52,566 nucleotides of DNA from Ramlibacter sp. (GTDB taxonomy: Bacteria; Pseudomonadota; Gammaproteobacteria; Burkholderiales; Burkholderiaceae_C), in the NCBI GenBank assembly GCA_029237735.1, contig JAQZBU010000006.1, forward strand, positions 1-52,566, given 5' to 3'. A program made the position numbers and the translations under genes. Shown in pieces: positions 26,200 through 33,938 of the stretch (position 1 is its first letter; each line of letters begins with the position of its first letter). The notes under the pieces were generated by a model. It saw only the letters and a program-made list of their open reading frames with translations, was not told where the DNA came from and searched no databases.

Positions 26200-26303
26200 T
26201 TCGGGCCGGTTCGGACGCGGCTCGGTTGGGCTCGGCACACAAAACTGGTCGGCAAGCCTGGTCATAGGCCCAAAAAAGCGGTGCCGGTTCGGGTGAGGTT
26301 CGG
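26200..26303 (+). repeat. Phased TTCGG/CTCGG repeats between att copies C and D
   Basis: TTCGG lies at 26200, 26210, 26288 and 26299, CTCGG at 26221 and 26231, GTCGG at 26248. Within each group the steps are 10-11 bases. A similar group lies before copy B (7879-7928). A recombinase or excisionase arm-site role is inferred. Confidence 0.55.
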
Positions 26304-26380
26304 ACGGCGGGTGAGCCACTTGCAAAAAAACTGTTACGCTTCTTCAGCTTAGTGAGGCTGATGGTCACCTGTGATTTGTT

Positions 26381-26425
26381 TTGAAAATCCGCGTGTCGGC
26401 GGTTCGATTCCGCCCCAGGCCACCA
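26381..26425 (+). repeat. tRNA-Phe 3' half, island right boundary (copy D)
   Basis: The stretch from TTGAAAATCCGCGTGTCGGC to the terminal GGCCACCA equals copy B with one substitution. The 5' tRNA half is again absent. A terminator-like hairpin follows after 7 bases, and unrelated chromosomal-type genes follow, so this is the likely right end of the 18.4-kb island. Confidence 0.8.
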
Positions 26426-26431
26426 GAATTC

Positions 26432-26459
26432 AAAGCCAGCCGTTCCCTCGGTTGGCTTT
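26432..26459 (+). terminator. Hairpin after the right tRNA scar
   Basis: AAAGCCAGCCG pairs with CGGTTGGCTTT (one G-T wobble) around TTCCCT, followed by GTCGTTTCT. The T-run is poor, but the position directly after the tRNA end fits its native terminator. Confidence 0.55.
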
Positions 26460-26629
26460 GTCGTTTCTGGGCCTTCCGACGCGCCGCTCTGAGTGCCGAC
26501 ACCCTCTGCGTGTGCGCCCTCGCTGACGCACCGGATGAGCCTGCAGAGGGCGTGCCCGACCTTCGTGCTAAGGGCATGTGGCCGTGACCGAGGTCGTCGA
26601 CAAGGCCAACCTGGAACGCATCCGCAGCG

Positions 26630-27658
26630 TCAAGAGACGGCTCGCCAACTCGGCACAGGCGCCGCCTGCGATATCAGCCGCGCGTCCTTCAGTTCCTCCC
26701 AAAAGGCGCTGGGAAGCGCGGTTGCGCAGTTTTGAAGATTCGCCCGGACTTCGTTCGGAGTCGCCATGCCTGCGACCACCGATGCGATCGCCGGGTGAGC
26801 GAGCGGAAACTGCAGCGCAGCGGCTGCGATTGAAACGCCGTGCCGCTTGCATACCGTCTCGATGCGGGCCGTACGGGCCAGGATCTCCTCGCTCGGTGGC
26901 GCATGGGCGTAAGTGGCTTGTGCACTTGCGCCAAGCGCGAGCAGACCGGAGTTGAACGGCGCGGCGAGCAGCACCGCGATATCGCGGCCCTTGCACATCG
27001 GCAGGAAAGAGTCCGATGCGGAGTGATCGAGCAATGTGTAGCGCCCGGCGAGCATGAAGCAATCGAATTCGCCGTCGCGCGCGAATCGCTCCAGAATGGC
27101 CCAGTCATTGACGCCGACACCGATGGCTCGTACCACGCCGCAGGAACGCAGCTCTGCCAGCGCCCGGTAGGTGCCCTCGATCGCTTCTGCGTAGCGCAGT
27201 TCCAGGGCATCGCCGTGCCATCGCGGGCTCACATCGTGGATCAGCACCAGGTCTACGGTGTCGACCTGCAGGCGTTCCAGGCTTTCTTCCAGCGACTGCA
27301 ATGCGCCGGAGTAGCTGTAGTCGAAGCGCGCCCCAGTGATGGTTCCATCTGGTGAGTGCTCCAGCAGTCGCCCCACCTTCGTCGATATCACCACCGATTG
27401 CCGGTCGACGCGCTGCAGGAATTCACCAAGTCGCTGTTCCGCGAGGCCGAGGCCGTACATCGGCGCAACATCGAAGTAGTTGACGCCGGCGGCGTGCAGG
27501 GCGGTCATCGTGTCCTGCACTTCCTGGCTTGCCGATTCTCCTTGGGGGGCTCCGAAGCTCAGGCAGCCGACTCCCAGCTGCGAAACCGAAAGGCCACCCG
27601 CCGGTCTGCGGCCCGCGGGATCGAAGCTGGGAACTGCCGTTGCCGGAGAGGCCGTCAT
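26630..27658 (-). CDS. Aldo/keto reductase, aldose (L-fucose/D-threo-aldose) dehydrogenase type
   Basis: 342 residues from the ATG at 27658, overlapping the ATPase stop (ATGA). Catalytic tetrad of the aldo/keto reductase barrel: Asp and Tyr in NYFDVAPMYGLGLAEQRLGE, Lys in VVISTKVGR and His in VDLVLIHD. The C-terminal cofactor region (ASVVAGMATPNEVRANL) fits the D-threo-aldose 1-dehydrogenase branch, which oxidises aldoses to lactones with NAD(P)+. With the lactonase (33939) and dehydratase (28831) it makes the first step of an oxidative sugar pathway. The exact sugar is unknown. Confidence 0.9.
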   Translation of the reverse strand: MTASPATAVPSFDPAGRRPAGGLSVSQLGVGCLSFGAPQGESASQEVQDTMTALHAAGVNYFDVAPMYGLGLAEQRLGEFLQRVDRQSVVISTKVGRLLEHSPDGTITGARFDYSYSGALQSLEESLERLQVDTVDLVLIHDVSPRWHGDALELRYAEAIEGTYRALAELRSCGVVRAIGVGVNDWAILERFARDGEFDCFMLAGRYTLLDHSASDSFLPMCKGRDIAVLLAAPFNSGLLALGASAQATYAHAPPSEEILARTARIETVCKRHGVSIAAAALQFPLAHPAIASVVAGMATPNEVRANLQNCATALPSAFWEELKDARLISQAAPVPSWRAVS

Positions 27659-28734
27659 GCGGCGTCCGAGCTGATCCTCTTGCCGCTGCCGGCATCGAAC
27701 AAATGCGATCGGAGGGGGTCGACCTTCAGCTCCACGTGCTGTCCCGGCTGAAGCGAGGTGCGTTCGCGCAGGAGAACGTTGACCGCGCCTGCTGCTGTGC
27801 GGCAGTGCAGCTGCGTATCCAGCCCCGTCGACTCCACCACCCTTATCTCCGCGGCGATTCCCTCGCCGCCGAGGCTGAGGTGTTCGGGCCGCACGCCCAG
27901 CACCACGGCCTGGCCGTCCAGTAGCTCCGCGCGGCGAGGGAGCGTGAGCGACTCGCCGCCTTCCAACCGGATCAGTACGCCCGACGGCTGGTGGTGTGCC
28001 GTTGCGCGCAGAAAATTCATCGCCGGGGAACCGATGAACCCCGCCACGAACAAGTTGGCCGGCGCGTCGTACAGGTGCAAGGGGGGGCCGATCTGCTCGA
28101 TGAGGCCGTCCCGCATAACGACGATGTTGTCGGCCATGGTCATGGCTTCCACCTGGTCGTGCGTGACATAGATCGAGGTCGTCTTCAGGCGCTGGTGAAG
28201 TTCCCTGATCTCCGCACGCATCGAAACGCGCAGCATCGCGTCGAGGTTGGAAAGCGGCTCGTCGAACAGGAACACCTGTGGCTTGCGAACGATGCATCGG
28301 CCCATCGCCACCCGCTGCCGCTGACCGCCCGAGAGCTGACGCGGGTACCGGTCCAGGAGCTGGTTGAGGTGGAGGATCTCCGCCGCCTGCGCGACGCGTT
28401 GCTCGGCTTCGCCTTTCCGTACCTTGGAGAGTTTGAGCGAAAAGCCCATGTTGTCCCGCACGTTCATGTGCGGATAGAGCGCGTAATTCTGGAACACCAT
28501 CGCGATGTCCCGGTCCTTCGGCAGCACGTCGTTCACGAGCTTGCCGTCGATGCGGATCTCACCGGAGGTGATGTCCTCCAGCCCCGCGATCATGCGCAGG
28601 AGGGTGGTCTTCCCGCAGCCGCTCGGCCCCACCAGGACGGTGAACTCCCCCTCGCCGATATCGACGCTCACGCCGCGCAGGACGCGCGTTGCTTCGAACT
28701 GCTTCTCAATGTTGCGGATCTGGACTTGCGCCAT
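27655..28734 (-). CDS. Sugar ABC transporter ATPase (MalK/UgpC type)
   Basis: 359 residues from the ATG at 28734. Walker A GPSGCGKTT (36-44), FQNYALYPHMNVRDNM, signature LSGGQRQRVAMGR, Walker B VFLFDEPLSNLDA and switch THDQVEAMTMAD are intact. The C-terminal third is the TOBE/OB regulatory region typical of sugar importers (VLGVRPEHLSLGG). It lies away from its permeases (30889-32618) but is the only MalK-type ATPase in the locus, so it should energise them. Confidence 0.93.
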   Translation of the reverse strand: MAQVQIRNIEKQFEATRVLRGVSVDIGEGEFTVLVGPSGCGKTTLLRMIAGLEDITSGEIRIDGKLVNDVLPKDRDIAMVFQNYALYPHMNVRDNMGFSLKLSKVRKGEAEQRVAQAAEILHLNQLLDRYPRQLSGGQRQRVAMGRCIVRKPQVFLFDEPLSNLDAMLRVSMRAEIRELHQRLKTTSIYVTHDQVEAMTMADNIVVMRDGLIEQIGPPLHLYDAPANLFVAGFIGSPAMNFLRATAHHQPSGVLIRLEGGESLTLPRRAELLDGQAVVLGVRPEHLSLGGEGIAAEIRVVESTGLDTQLHCRTAAGAVNVLLRERTSLQPGQHVELKVDPLRSHLFDAGSGKRISSDAA

Positions 28735-28787
28735 CGATCGTCCTCGTGAATCTAGCGGGGCCGGGGTAGCTCCACCACATTGCGTTA

Positions 28788-28797
28788 TGTTATAACA
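28788..28797. promoter_or_regulatory. TGTTATAACA operator, dehydratase/ATPase divergent promoter
   Basis: A perfect 10-bp palindrome containing a -10-like TATAAC on each strand lies in the 96-base region between the minus-strand ATPase gene and the plus-strand dehydratase gene. The identical 10-mer recurs at 30837-30846, before the divergent regulator and permease genes. It is the likely site of the GntR protein encoded between them. Confidence 0.75.
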
Positions 28798-28830
28798 AAT
28801 CACATTGCACGATCGCGGAGGAATTGCGTT

Positions 28831-30057
28831 GTGAAGATCGACCGGGTGGAGACTTTCGTCGTCGGAGTGCCGCCGCCTCACCTTGGCGGCGTCAACTGGG
28901 TGTTCGTGAAGCTGACCACCGACGACGGGATCGTCGGCTGGGGGGAGTGCAACGGCTGCGCCTACCGCGAGAAGACGCTCGTCACCCTCGTGCATGAGGT
29001 GTGCGAGCATTTCGTCGTCGGCAAGCATGACCCGCTCGACGCGGAGTCGCGCTGGGCGGAGCTCTATAGCGGCGACGCCACCGTGGCTATCAAGACGTGG
29101 AGCAATTGGCGCAACGGCGGCGCGTTCGCGATGCAGGCGCTCGCAGCGATCGACATGGCATGCTGGGACATCGCCGGCAAGGCACTCGGCCAGCCCGTGT
29201 ACAACCTGCTGGGCGGGAAGTACCGCAACACCGTTCGCACGTACACCTATCTCACGGGCTGGGCCGCGGGCGAGCCGCCCGAGAGGGCCGCGGAAGCCGC
29301 GTCCCGCCTCGTGGAGAGGGGGTTCACGGCCCTGAAACTGGATCCGATCCCACCTTACTTTCCGCAGCCGCGCGAAATCGGGCTGCAGGAAATCAGCTAC
29401 AGCGAGAAAGTGGTCGCCGCGATTCGCGACGCCGTCGGGGACCGTGCCGACATCCTGATTGGCACCCACGGCCAGTTGACGACGCATAGCGCCATCCGGT
29501 TCGCCAAGGCCATGGAGCCCTTTAGGCCACTCTGGCTGGAAGAGCCCGTGCCGCCGGAGAACGCCGCGGAGATGGCTCGGGTCGCACGACACACCAGCAT
29601 CCCCATCGCCACCGGCGAGCGCTTGGCGAGCAAATGGGCATTCGCCCCGCTGCTGGAGCAGCAAGCCGCACAGGTCCTGCAGATCAACGTCGGCCTCAAT
29701 GGGTTGCTGGAAAGCAGAAAGATCGCATCACTGGCAGAGGCGTCGTACGCGCAGATCGCCCCCTGGATCTACTGTGGGCCGGTGGCTGGCGCGGCATCGA
29801 TCCAGCTGGATGTAGCCATTCCCAATTTCCTGATCCAGGAGGGGCTGGACGACTGGGGCGGCTTTTCTGCCGAGGTCATGCAGGACCCTGTCGCGTGGAA
29901 GCACGGGTACATCACGCCCTCGGCCAAGCCCGGTCTTGGCGCCGACCTGCGGGAAGACGTCCTGCGACGGCATCCGATGAATGAATATTCGGTGCTGCGC
30001 GCGAAGGGCCCGGTGGATCGGTACGCCGACCGCGCGCGCAACCCGCCACGCCCATAG
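28831..30057 (+). CDS. Enolase-superfamily (mandelate racemase-like) sugar-acid dehydratase
   Basis: 408 residues from the GTG at 28831, with GGAGG upstream. The capping domain is followed by a barrel with LKLDP, DILIGTHGQLTTHSA, LWLEEPVPPENAAEMA, IATGERLASKW and YAQIAPWIYCGPVAGAA. These belong to the sugar-acid dehydratase branch close to galactonate/gluconate dehydratases, which remove water from aldonates to give 2-keto-3-deoxy acids using Mg2+. In the APW loop, relatives as I recall them usually have His instead of Trp. The substrate must match the aldose and lactone enzymes beside it. Confidence 0.88.
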   Translation: MKIDRVETFVVGVPPPHLGGVNWVFVKLTTDDGIVGWGECNGCAYREKTLVTLVHEVCEHFVVGKHDPLDAESRWAELYSGDATVAIKTWSNWRNGGAFAMQALAAIDMACWDIAGKALGQPVYNLLGGKYRNTVRTYTYLTGWAAGEPPERAAEAASRLVERGFTALKLDPIPPYFPQPREIGLQEISYSEKVVAAIRDAVGDRADILIGTHGQLTTHSAIRFAKAMEPFRPLWLEEPVPPENAAEMARVARHTSIPIATGERLASKWAFAPLLEQQAAQVLQINVGLNGLLESRKIASLAEASYAQIAPWIYCGPVAGAASIQLDVAIPNFLIQEGLDDWGGFSAEVMQDPVAWKHGYITPSAKPGLGADLREDVLRRHPMNEYSVLRAKGPVDRYADRARNPPRP

Positions 30058-30075
30058 CGCACGAACCGCGGCGAT

Positions 30076-30777
30076 TCAGCGGTCCTGTTGTGCGGCGCGT
30101 GCCTCGACGCCCGGCAGCATGTCCTTCGCGATCCGCATGATGTCGTCGGCGATGAGCGCGCGCGCGAGGAGTGCATTGCGCTCCTCGAGGGCCGCGATGA
30201 TTTGCCAGTGGGGGTGCTCACGCGTGCCCCGGCGCTTGGGATTGCCGCGCAAGACGTTCACCACCGGCCCCGCCTGCAGCCAGAGAATCTCCACCAGCCG
30301 CAGCAGCACCGGCATGCGCGCGTAACGGCAGATTGCCATGTGGAAGTGCTCGTTGTGCAGCAACCACTCGGACAGGCGGCCCTGTCGCACCGCCGCATCG
30401 AGGGACGACTGGATGCCGCGCAATTCCTCCAGGTCGGCCGGAGTGGCCCGCTCAGCGGCGACAGCCGCGGCCTTCCCTTCGAGGTCCACCCGCAGCTCGC
30501 AGATCTCCATGTACCGCTGAGGCGTCAGCACGGGAAGCCGTACCGAGTGGTGATCGGCCTGGGTGAGAACTGCTTCCGATACAAGCCGCTTCAGCGCCTC
30601 GCGCACGGGAGTGGCGCTCATCCCGAGGCTCGCAGCCAAGTCCCGGTGCTTCAGCTTTTCGCCCGGCGCAAAACGGCCGCCCATCAGGTCTTCCCGAATC
30701 CGCTGGTAGGCGACGAGGCTGAGGCTGTCGCCCAGCACCGGAAGGGAATCGACGATTTTTTGTGCGCTTGGAGGCAT
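30076..30777 (-). CDS. GntR-family regulator (FCD) of the sugar-oxidation locus
   Basis: 233 residues from the ATG at 30777. The wing-helix region reads SLVAYQRIREDLMGGRFAPG, then DLAASLGMSATPVREALKRL, and the FCD domain includes LRVDLEGKAAAVAAERA and LLHNEHFHMAICRYARMPVL with metal-type histidines. It is convergent with the dehydratase (18 bases) and divergent from the permease operon. The palindrome TGTTATAACA lies in both divergent promoters, so it probably controls both halves, sensing a sugar acid. Confidence 0.9.
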   Translation of the reverse strand: MPPSAQKIVDSLPVLGDSLSLVAYQRIREDLMGGRFAPGEKLKHRDLAASLGMSATPVREALKRLVSEAVLTQADHHSVRLPVLTPQRYMEICELRVDLEGKAAAVAAERATPADLEELRGIQSSLDAAVRQGRLSEWLLHNEHFHMAICRYARMPVLLRLVEILWLQAGPVVNVLRGNPKRRGTREHPHWQIIAALEERNALLARALIADDIMRIAKDMLPGVEARAAQQDR

Positions 30778-30836
30778 GGGTGAAATTCTCTCCTGACATG
30801 GACGACGGGGACTCGTGGTTGCCGGGGCTCTGATTC

Positions 30837-30846
30837 TGTTATAACA
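30837..30846. promoter_or_regulatory. TGTTATAACA operator, regulator/permease divergent promoter
   Basis: The second perfect copy of the palindrome found at 28788-28797. It lies 42 bases before the permease start at 30889 and 60 bases from the regulator start, overlapping a TATAAC -10-like element. Binding would block both promoters. Confidence 0.75.
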
Positions 30847-30888
30847 TTTACGGAAATGCTCTGCGGCGTGGCTCGCGAGGAGAGATGG

Positions 30889-31797
30889 ATGTCAGGACTC
30901 TTGACGGCGACCGTGGCTGAAGCTGCGCACGCCGTGCCGGCGCAGCGGCGCGTGCGCGGTCGCGGCAACGCGGTCTTTTTCTGGCCGGCGTTCGTGCTCG
31001 TCATGGCGGTGGCCACGCTGCCGATCGTTTACGCGTTCTACCAAAGCGTCCACGCCTCGAAGTTCCTGAACGTGGGCGCGTTCGTGGGCGCGCTCAACTT
31101 CGAGCGGTTCTTCTCGCGCGGCACGGGGATCTGGAATTCCATCGTGTTCACGGTCGGATCGGTGGGGCTGGCAGTCCCCCTGGGGGTGACGGCTGCCGTT
31201 GCCCTGACCCGCATCGAACGCGGACGCAATGTCCTGCGCACGCTGCTGATCGTGCCGTGGCTGATCTCGAACGTGGTCGTCGCCCAGCTCTGGGGGTGGC
31301 TCATGAACCCCCAGCTCGGTCCCGTCGGCTACGCGGTGCAGCAATTCGGCTCCGCCATGCCGAACCCCGTGAACTCCGATGCCTGGTCGATGCCGTTGCT
31401 CGTGCTGGTTCACACGTGGACGGCCTTTCCGCTCGTGATGGTGATGACTTATGCGGCGCTGCAAACCGTCCCCAAGGAGACGCTGGAGGCCGCGACCATC
31501 GACGGGGCAACCACGATGCAGCAGATCTTCCTTGTGATGCTCCCGTTGATTCGCAACACCATCCTGATCACGGTGCTGCTCACGACGATCAACAGCCTGA
31601 ACAATGCGACGCTGGTGCTCGTGCTCACGGGCGGCGGGCCGGGAGGGGCGACCGAGACCCTGGCCCTGCAGATATTCAACGAAGGGTTGAAGTTCTTCCG
31701 CATGGGCGTGGCGGCAGCCGGGTCGGTGGTGGTCTTCGGCCTCAACGTCGTCTTCGCGATCGTGTACTTCAAGGTGCTGGAAGAGGAGCGCAAATGA
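30889..31797 (+). CDS. Sugar ABC permease (MalF/UgpA type)
   Basis: 302 residues from the ATG at 30889, after GAGGAGAG. Six transmembrane segments follow a basic N-terminus. The cytoplasmic coupling helix TLEAATIDGATTMQQIFLVM is the EAA motif of sugar permeases, and LVLTGGGPGGATETLALQIF is also diagnostic. It overlaps the next permease by 4 bases. It imports the substrate of the oxidation pathway with the 27655-28734 ATPase. Confidence 0.92.
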   Translation: MSGLLTATVAEAAHAVPAQRRVRGRGNAVFFWPAFVLVMAVATLPIVYAFYQSVHASKFLNVGAFVGALNFERFFSRGTGIWNSIVFTVGSVGLAVPLGVTAAVALTRIERGRNVLRTLLIVPWLISNVVVAQLWGWLMNPQLGPVGYAVQQFGSAMPNPVNSDAWSMPLLVLVHTWTAFPLVMVMTYAALQTVPKETLEAATIDGATTMQQIFLVMLPLIRNTILITVLLTTINSLNNATLVLVLTGGGPGGATETLALQIFNEGLKFFRMGVAAAGSVVVFGLNVVFAIVYFKVLEEERK

Positions 31798-32618
31798 AGC
31801 GCGAGCCCAGGTACTTCAGCTATGCCATCCTGCTGGCATGCGCCCTGTTCGTCCTGGTTCCGGTGGCCTGGGCGATCAGCACCTCCTTCAAGGACATCGG
31901 CGAGGCGACGGCCTATCCGCCGCGCTGGATTCCGGCAGCACCCACGCTCGAGAATTATTCGTTCGTGATCCAGAGCGAGAAGCTTCGCCGCTATTTCCAG
32001 AACTCCTTCGAAGTCATCTTCATCACAATTGCACTTTCACTCCTGCTCGGCGTGCCCGCGGCCTATGCGGTGGAACGCGGAAGGTTCCGCGGCAAGGAAG
32101 GCATGATGAAAGCGCTGCTGGCGACCAAGATGCTCGCAGGCGTCGCCATCATCGTGCCCCTGTACCTTGTCATCAGCCGTATCGGCGCTTACGACACCCG
32201 CACGGCCCTTGTTGCGGTCTATGCGGCAACCGTGCTTCCGACCGTCGTGTGGCTGCTGCGGGGCTTCGTTGCCCGCGTCCCGAAGGAGCTCGAGGAGGCG
32301 GCCGAGGTGGACGGCTGTTCTCCCTTCGGCAGCTTCCTGCGTGTCACCCTGCCGCTGCTGCGCACCGGCATCGTGGCGGCCTCCGTTTTCATATTCGTGA
32401 CGATCTGGAACGACTTCCTCATCGCCTACAGCCTCGTGCAGGCGGAGAGCAACCGCACGATCCAGATTGGAATCTACTTCTTCGTTTCGGACACCGGCGT
32501 CCAGTGGGGCCGCATGATGGCGGCGGTATTGGTCTCCAGCTTGCCCGTCCTGTTGATCTACGCCTTGCTGCAGCGCTCATTCATCCAGGGAATGGGTGGC
32601 GGCGCGGTCAAGGAATAG
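31794..32618 (+). CDS. Sugar ABC permease (MalG/UgpE type)
   Basis: 274 residues from the ATG at 31794, overlapping the preceding stop. The N-terminal helix and AISTSFKDIGEATAYPPRWI are typical of MalG-like proteins. The EAA loop is ELEEAAEVDGCSPFGSFLRV. Six membrane segments are visible. It forms the second half of the transporter channel. Confidence 0.92.
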   Translation: MKREPRYFSYAILLACALFVLVPVAWAISTSFKDIGEATAYPPRWIPAAPTLENYSFVIQSEKLRRYFQNSFEVIFITIALSLLLGVPAAYAVERGRFRGKEGMMKALLATKMLAGVAIIVPLYLVISRIGAYDTRTALVAVYAATVLPTVVWLLRGFVARVPKELEEAAEVDGCSPFGSFLRVTLPLLRTGIVAASVFIFVTIWNDFLIAYSLVQAESNRTIQIGIYFFVSDTGVQWGRMMAAVLVSSLPVLLIYALLQRSFIQGMGGGAVKE

Positions 32619-32648
32619 AGCCGTAACACACCACCAAGGAGCAAAACC

Positions 32649-33932
32649 ATGTCGAGAGTCAATAGCAGCCGCAGATCGTTCATCGCCGGCGCGGCGGTGC
32701 TCGGTGCCGCGGCCGCAACGTGCGGCCCCAGTGTCGTGAGAGCCGCAGCACCGGTGAAGCTCTGGACCTTCATCGACCCGCGGGACACTTCCGTGCGGGC
32801 AAAAACGCTGGCACACGTGCTGTCCACGTTCCAGACGAAGAATCCCGGCCTTGCCGTCGAACCTTCGGTGATGCAGTGGAACATGATCTCGAGCAGCTTC
32901 CTGCGCGCGCACCAGAGCGGACAGGTGCCGGACGTGGTGATGATCTATTCCCCGGACATTCCGGTGCACATCGGTGCCGGCACCATCGCGCCGCTCGGCG
33001 GGCGGCTGTCAGCATGGTCGAAGGCGGATCGGGACGACGTCGTCATCCTCTCGAACGCGCGCGAGGGGAACGAGGTCTTCGGCCTGCCTTGGGAGCTGCG
33101 CACGTACGGGCATGCGGTGAACCTGCGGCACCTCAAGGAGGCGGGCATTCAGGTGCCGGACTCGATGCAGGCGTTGGGCGAAGCCGCCGGCCGCATCGCA
33201 AAGACCGGGAAGGTGGGCCTGTCGCTGTCGCTGAACCCCGCCGACGCCTCCGCCACCCTGCTGACAGCCATGTCGATGCTCGGGGGCATGGGTGGCAAGC
33301 TGCTCAACGACAACGGCACCGCTGCATTCGCGAGCCCGGCCGGTGAGCGAGTGGCGCAGTATTTTCACGACCTTGTTCATAAGTACCAGGCGATTCCGCT
33401 GGAAACGGCGCTGCAGATGGACGAGGCCGCCCACCAGCTGGTCGAGTCCGGTCGGGCCAGCATGGGCATGACCGGAACGCAGCGCATGTCCTTGATGCGC
33501 CAAAAGCTCGGAATCGGCGCCGATCTGGCATGGATCCCCTGCGTCAGCATGACACCTGGCAAGTCCTCGCCCGCGACCATCGAGGGATGGCAGCTGGCCA
33601 TGCCTACGAAGGGTGGCAACAAGGACGGTGCCTGGAAACTTATCGAGCACTGGACTTCCGTCGACATGCAGAAATACCAGACCGAGCAGGCGACTTACAT
33701 GCCCATGCGCCTGAGCGTGTCGGATGCGCCCATTTTCTCGAACAGCACGCATGAATTCCTGAAAACTGCGATCCGTTACGCCAAGGAGAACCCGCTGACG
33801 ATCAAACGTCCTGAAAACTCCGACGTGATGTTCGACACGCTGGCGCGCGCGATTGGCGCGGTGGTCCAGAACAAGCAGTCGCCCAACGCCGCACTTGCCG
33901 CGGCCGCCAAGGACTACAACAGCAAACGGTGA
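32649..33932 (+). CDS. Sugar ABC substrate-binding protein
   Basis: 427 residues, ribosome site AAGGAG. It has a Tat-like signal peptide (SSRRSFIAGAAVLGAAAATC) and then the two-lobed extracellular solute-binding fold: VLSTFQTKNPGLAVEPSVMQ, then GQVPDVVMIYSPDIPVHIGA, then NEVFGLPWELRTYGHAVN. This matches family 1 binding proteins for oligosaccharides, glycerol phosphate and related polyols. Acts in the periplasm for the permeases just upstream. Confidence 0.92.
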   Translation: MSRVNSSRRSFIAGAAVLGAAAATCGPSVVRAAAPVKLWTFIDPRDTSVRAKTLAHVLSTFQTKNPGLAVEPSVMQWNMISSSFLRAHQSGQVPDVVMIYSPDIPVHIGAGTIAPLGGRLSAWSKADRDDVVILSNAREGNEVFGLPWELRTYGHAVNLRHLKEAGIQVPDSMQALGEAAGRIAKTGKVGLSLSLNPADASATLLTAMSMLGGMGGKLLNDNGTAAFASPAGERVAQYFHDLVHKYQAIPLETALQMDEAAHQLVESGRASMGMTGTQRMSLMRQKLGIGADLAWIPCVSMTPGKSSPATIEGWQLAMPTKGGNKDGAWKLIEHWTSVDMQKYQTEQATYMPMRLSVSDAPIFSNSTHEFLKTAIRYAKENPLTIKRPENSDVMFDTLARAIGAVVQNKQSPNAALAAAAKDYNSKR

Positions 33933-33938
33933 TCCGCG

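Noticed and set aside
27659..28297. N-terminal extension of the aldo/keto reductase frame
   Set aside because: It is the complement-frame shadow of the ATPase gene; AKR homology begins after the ATG at 27658.
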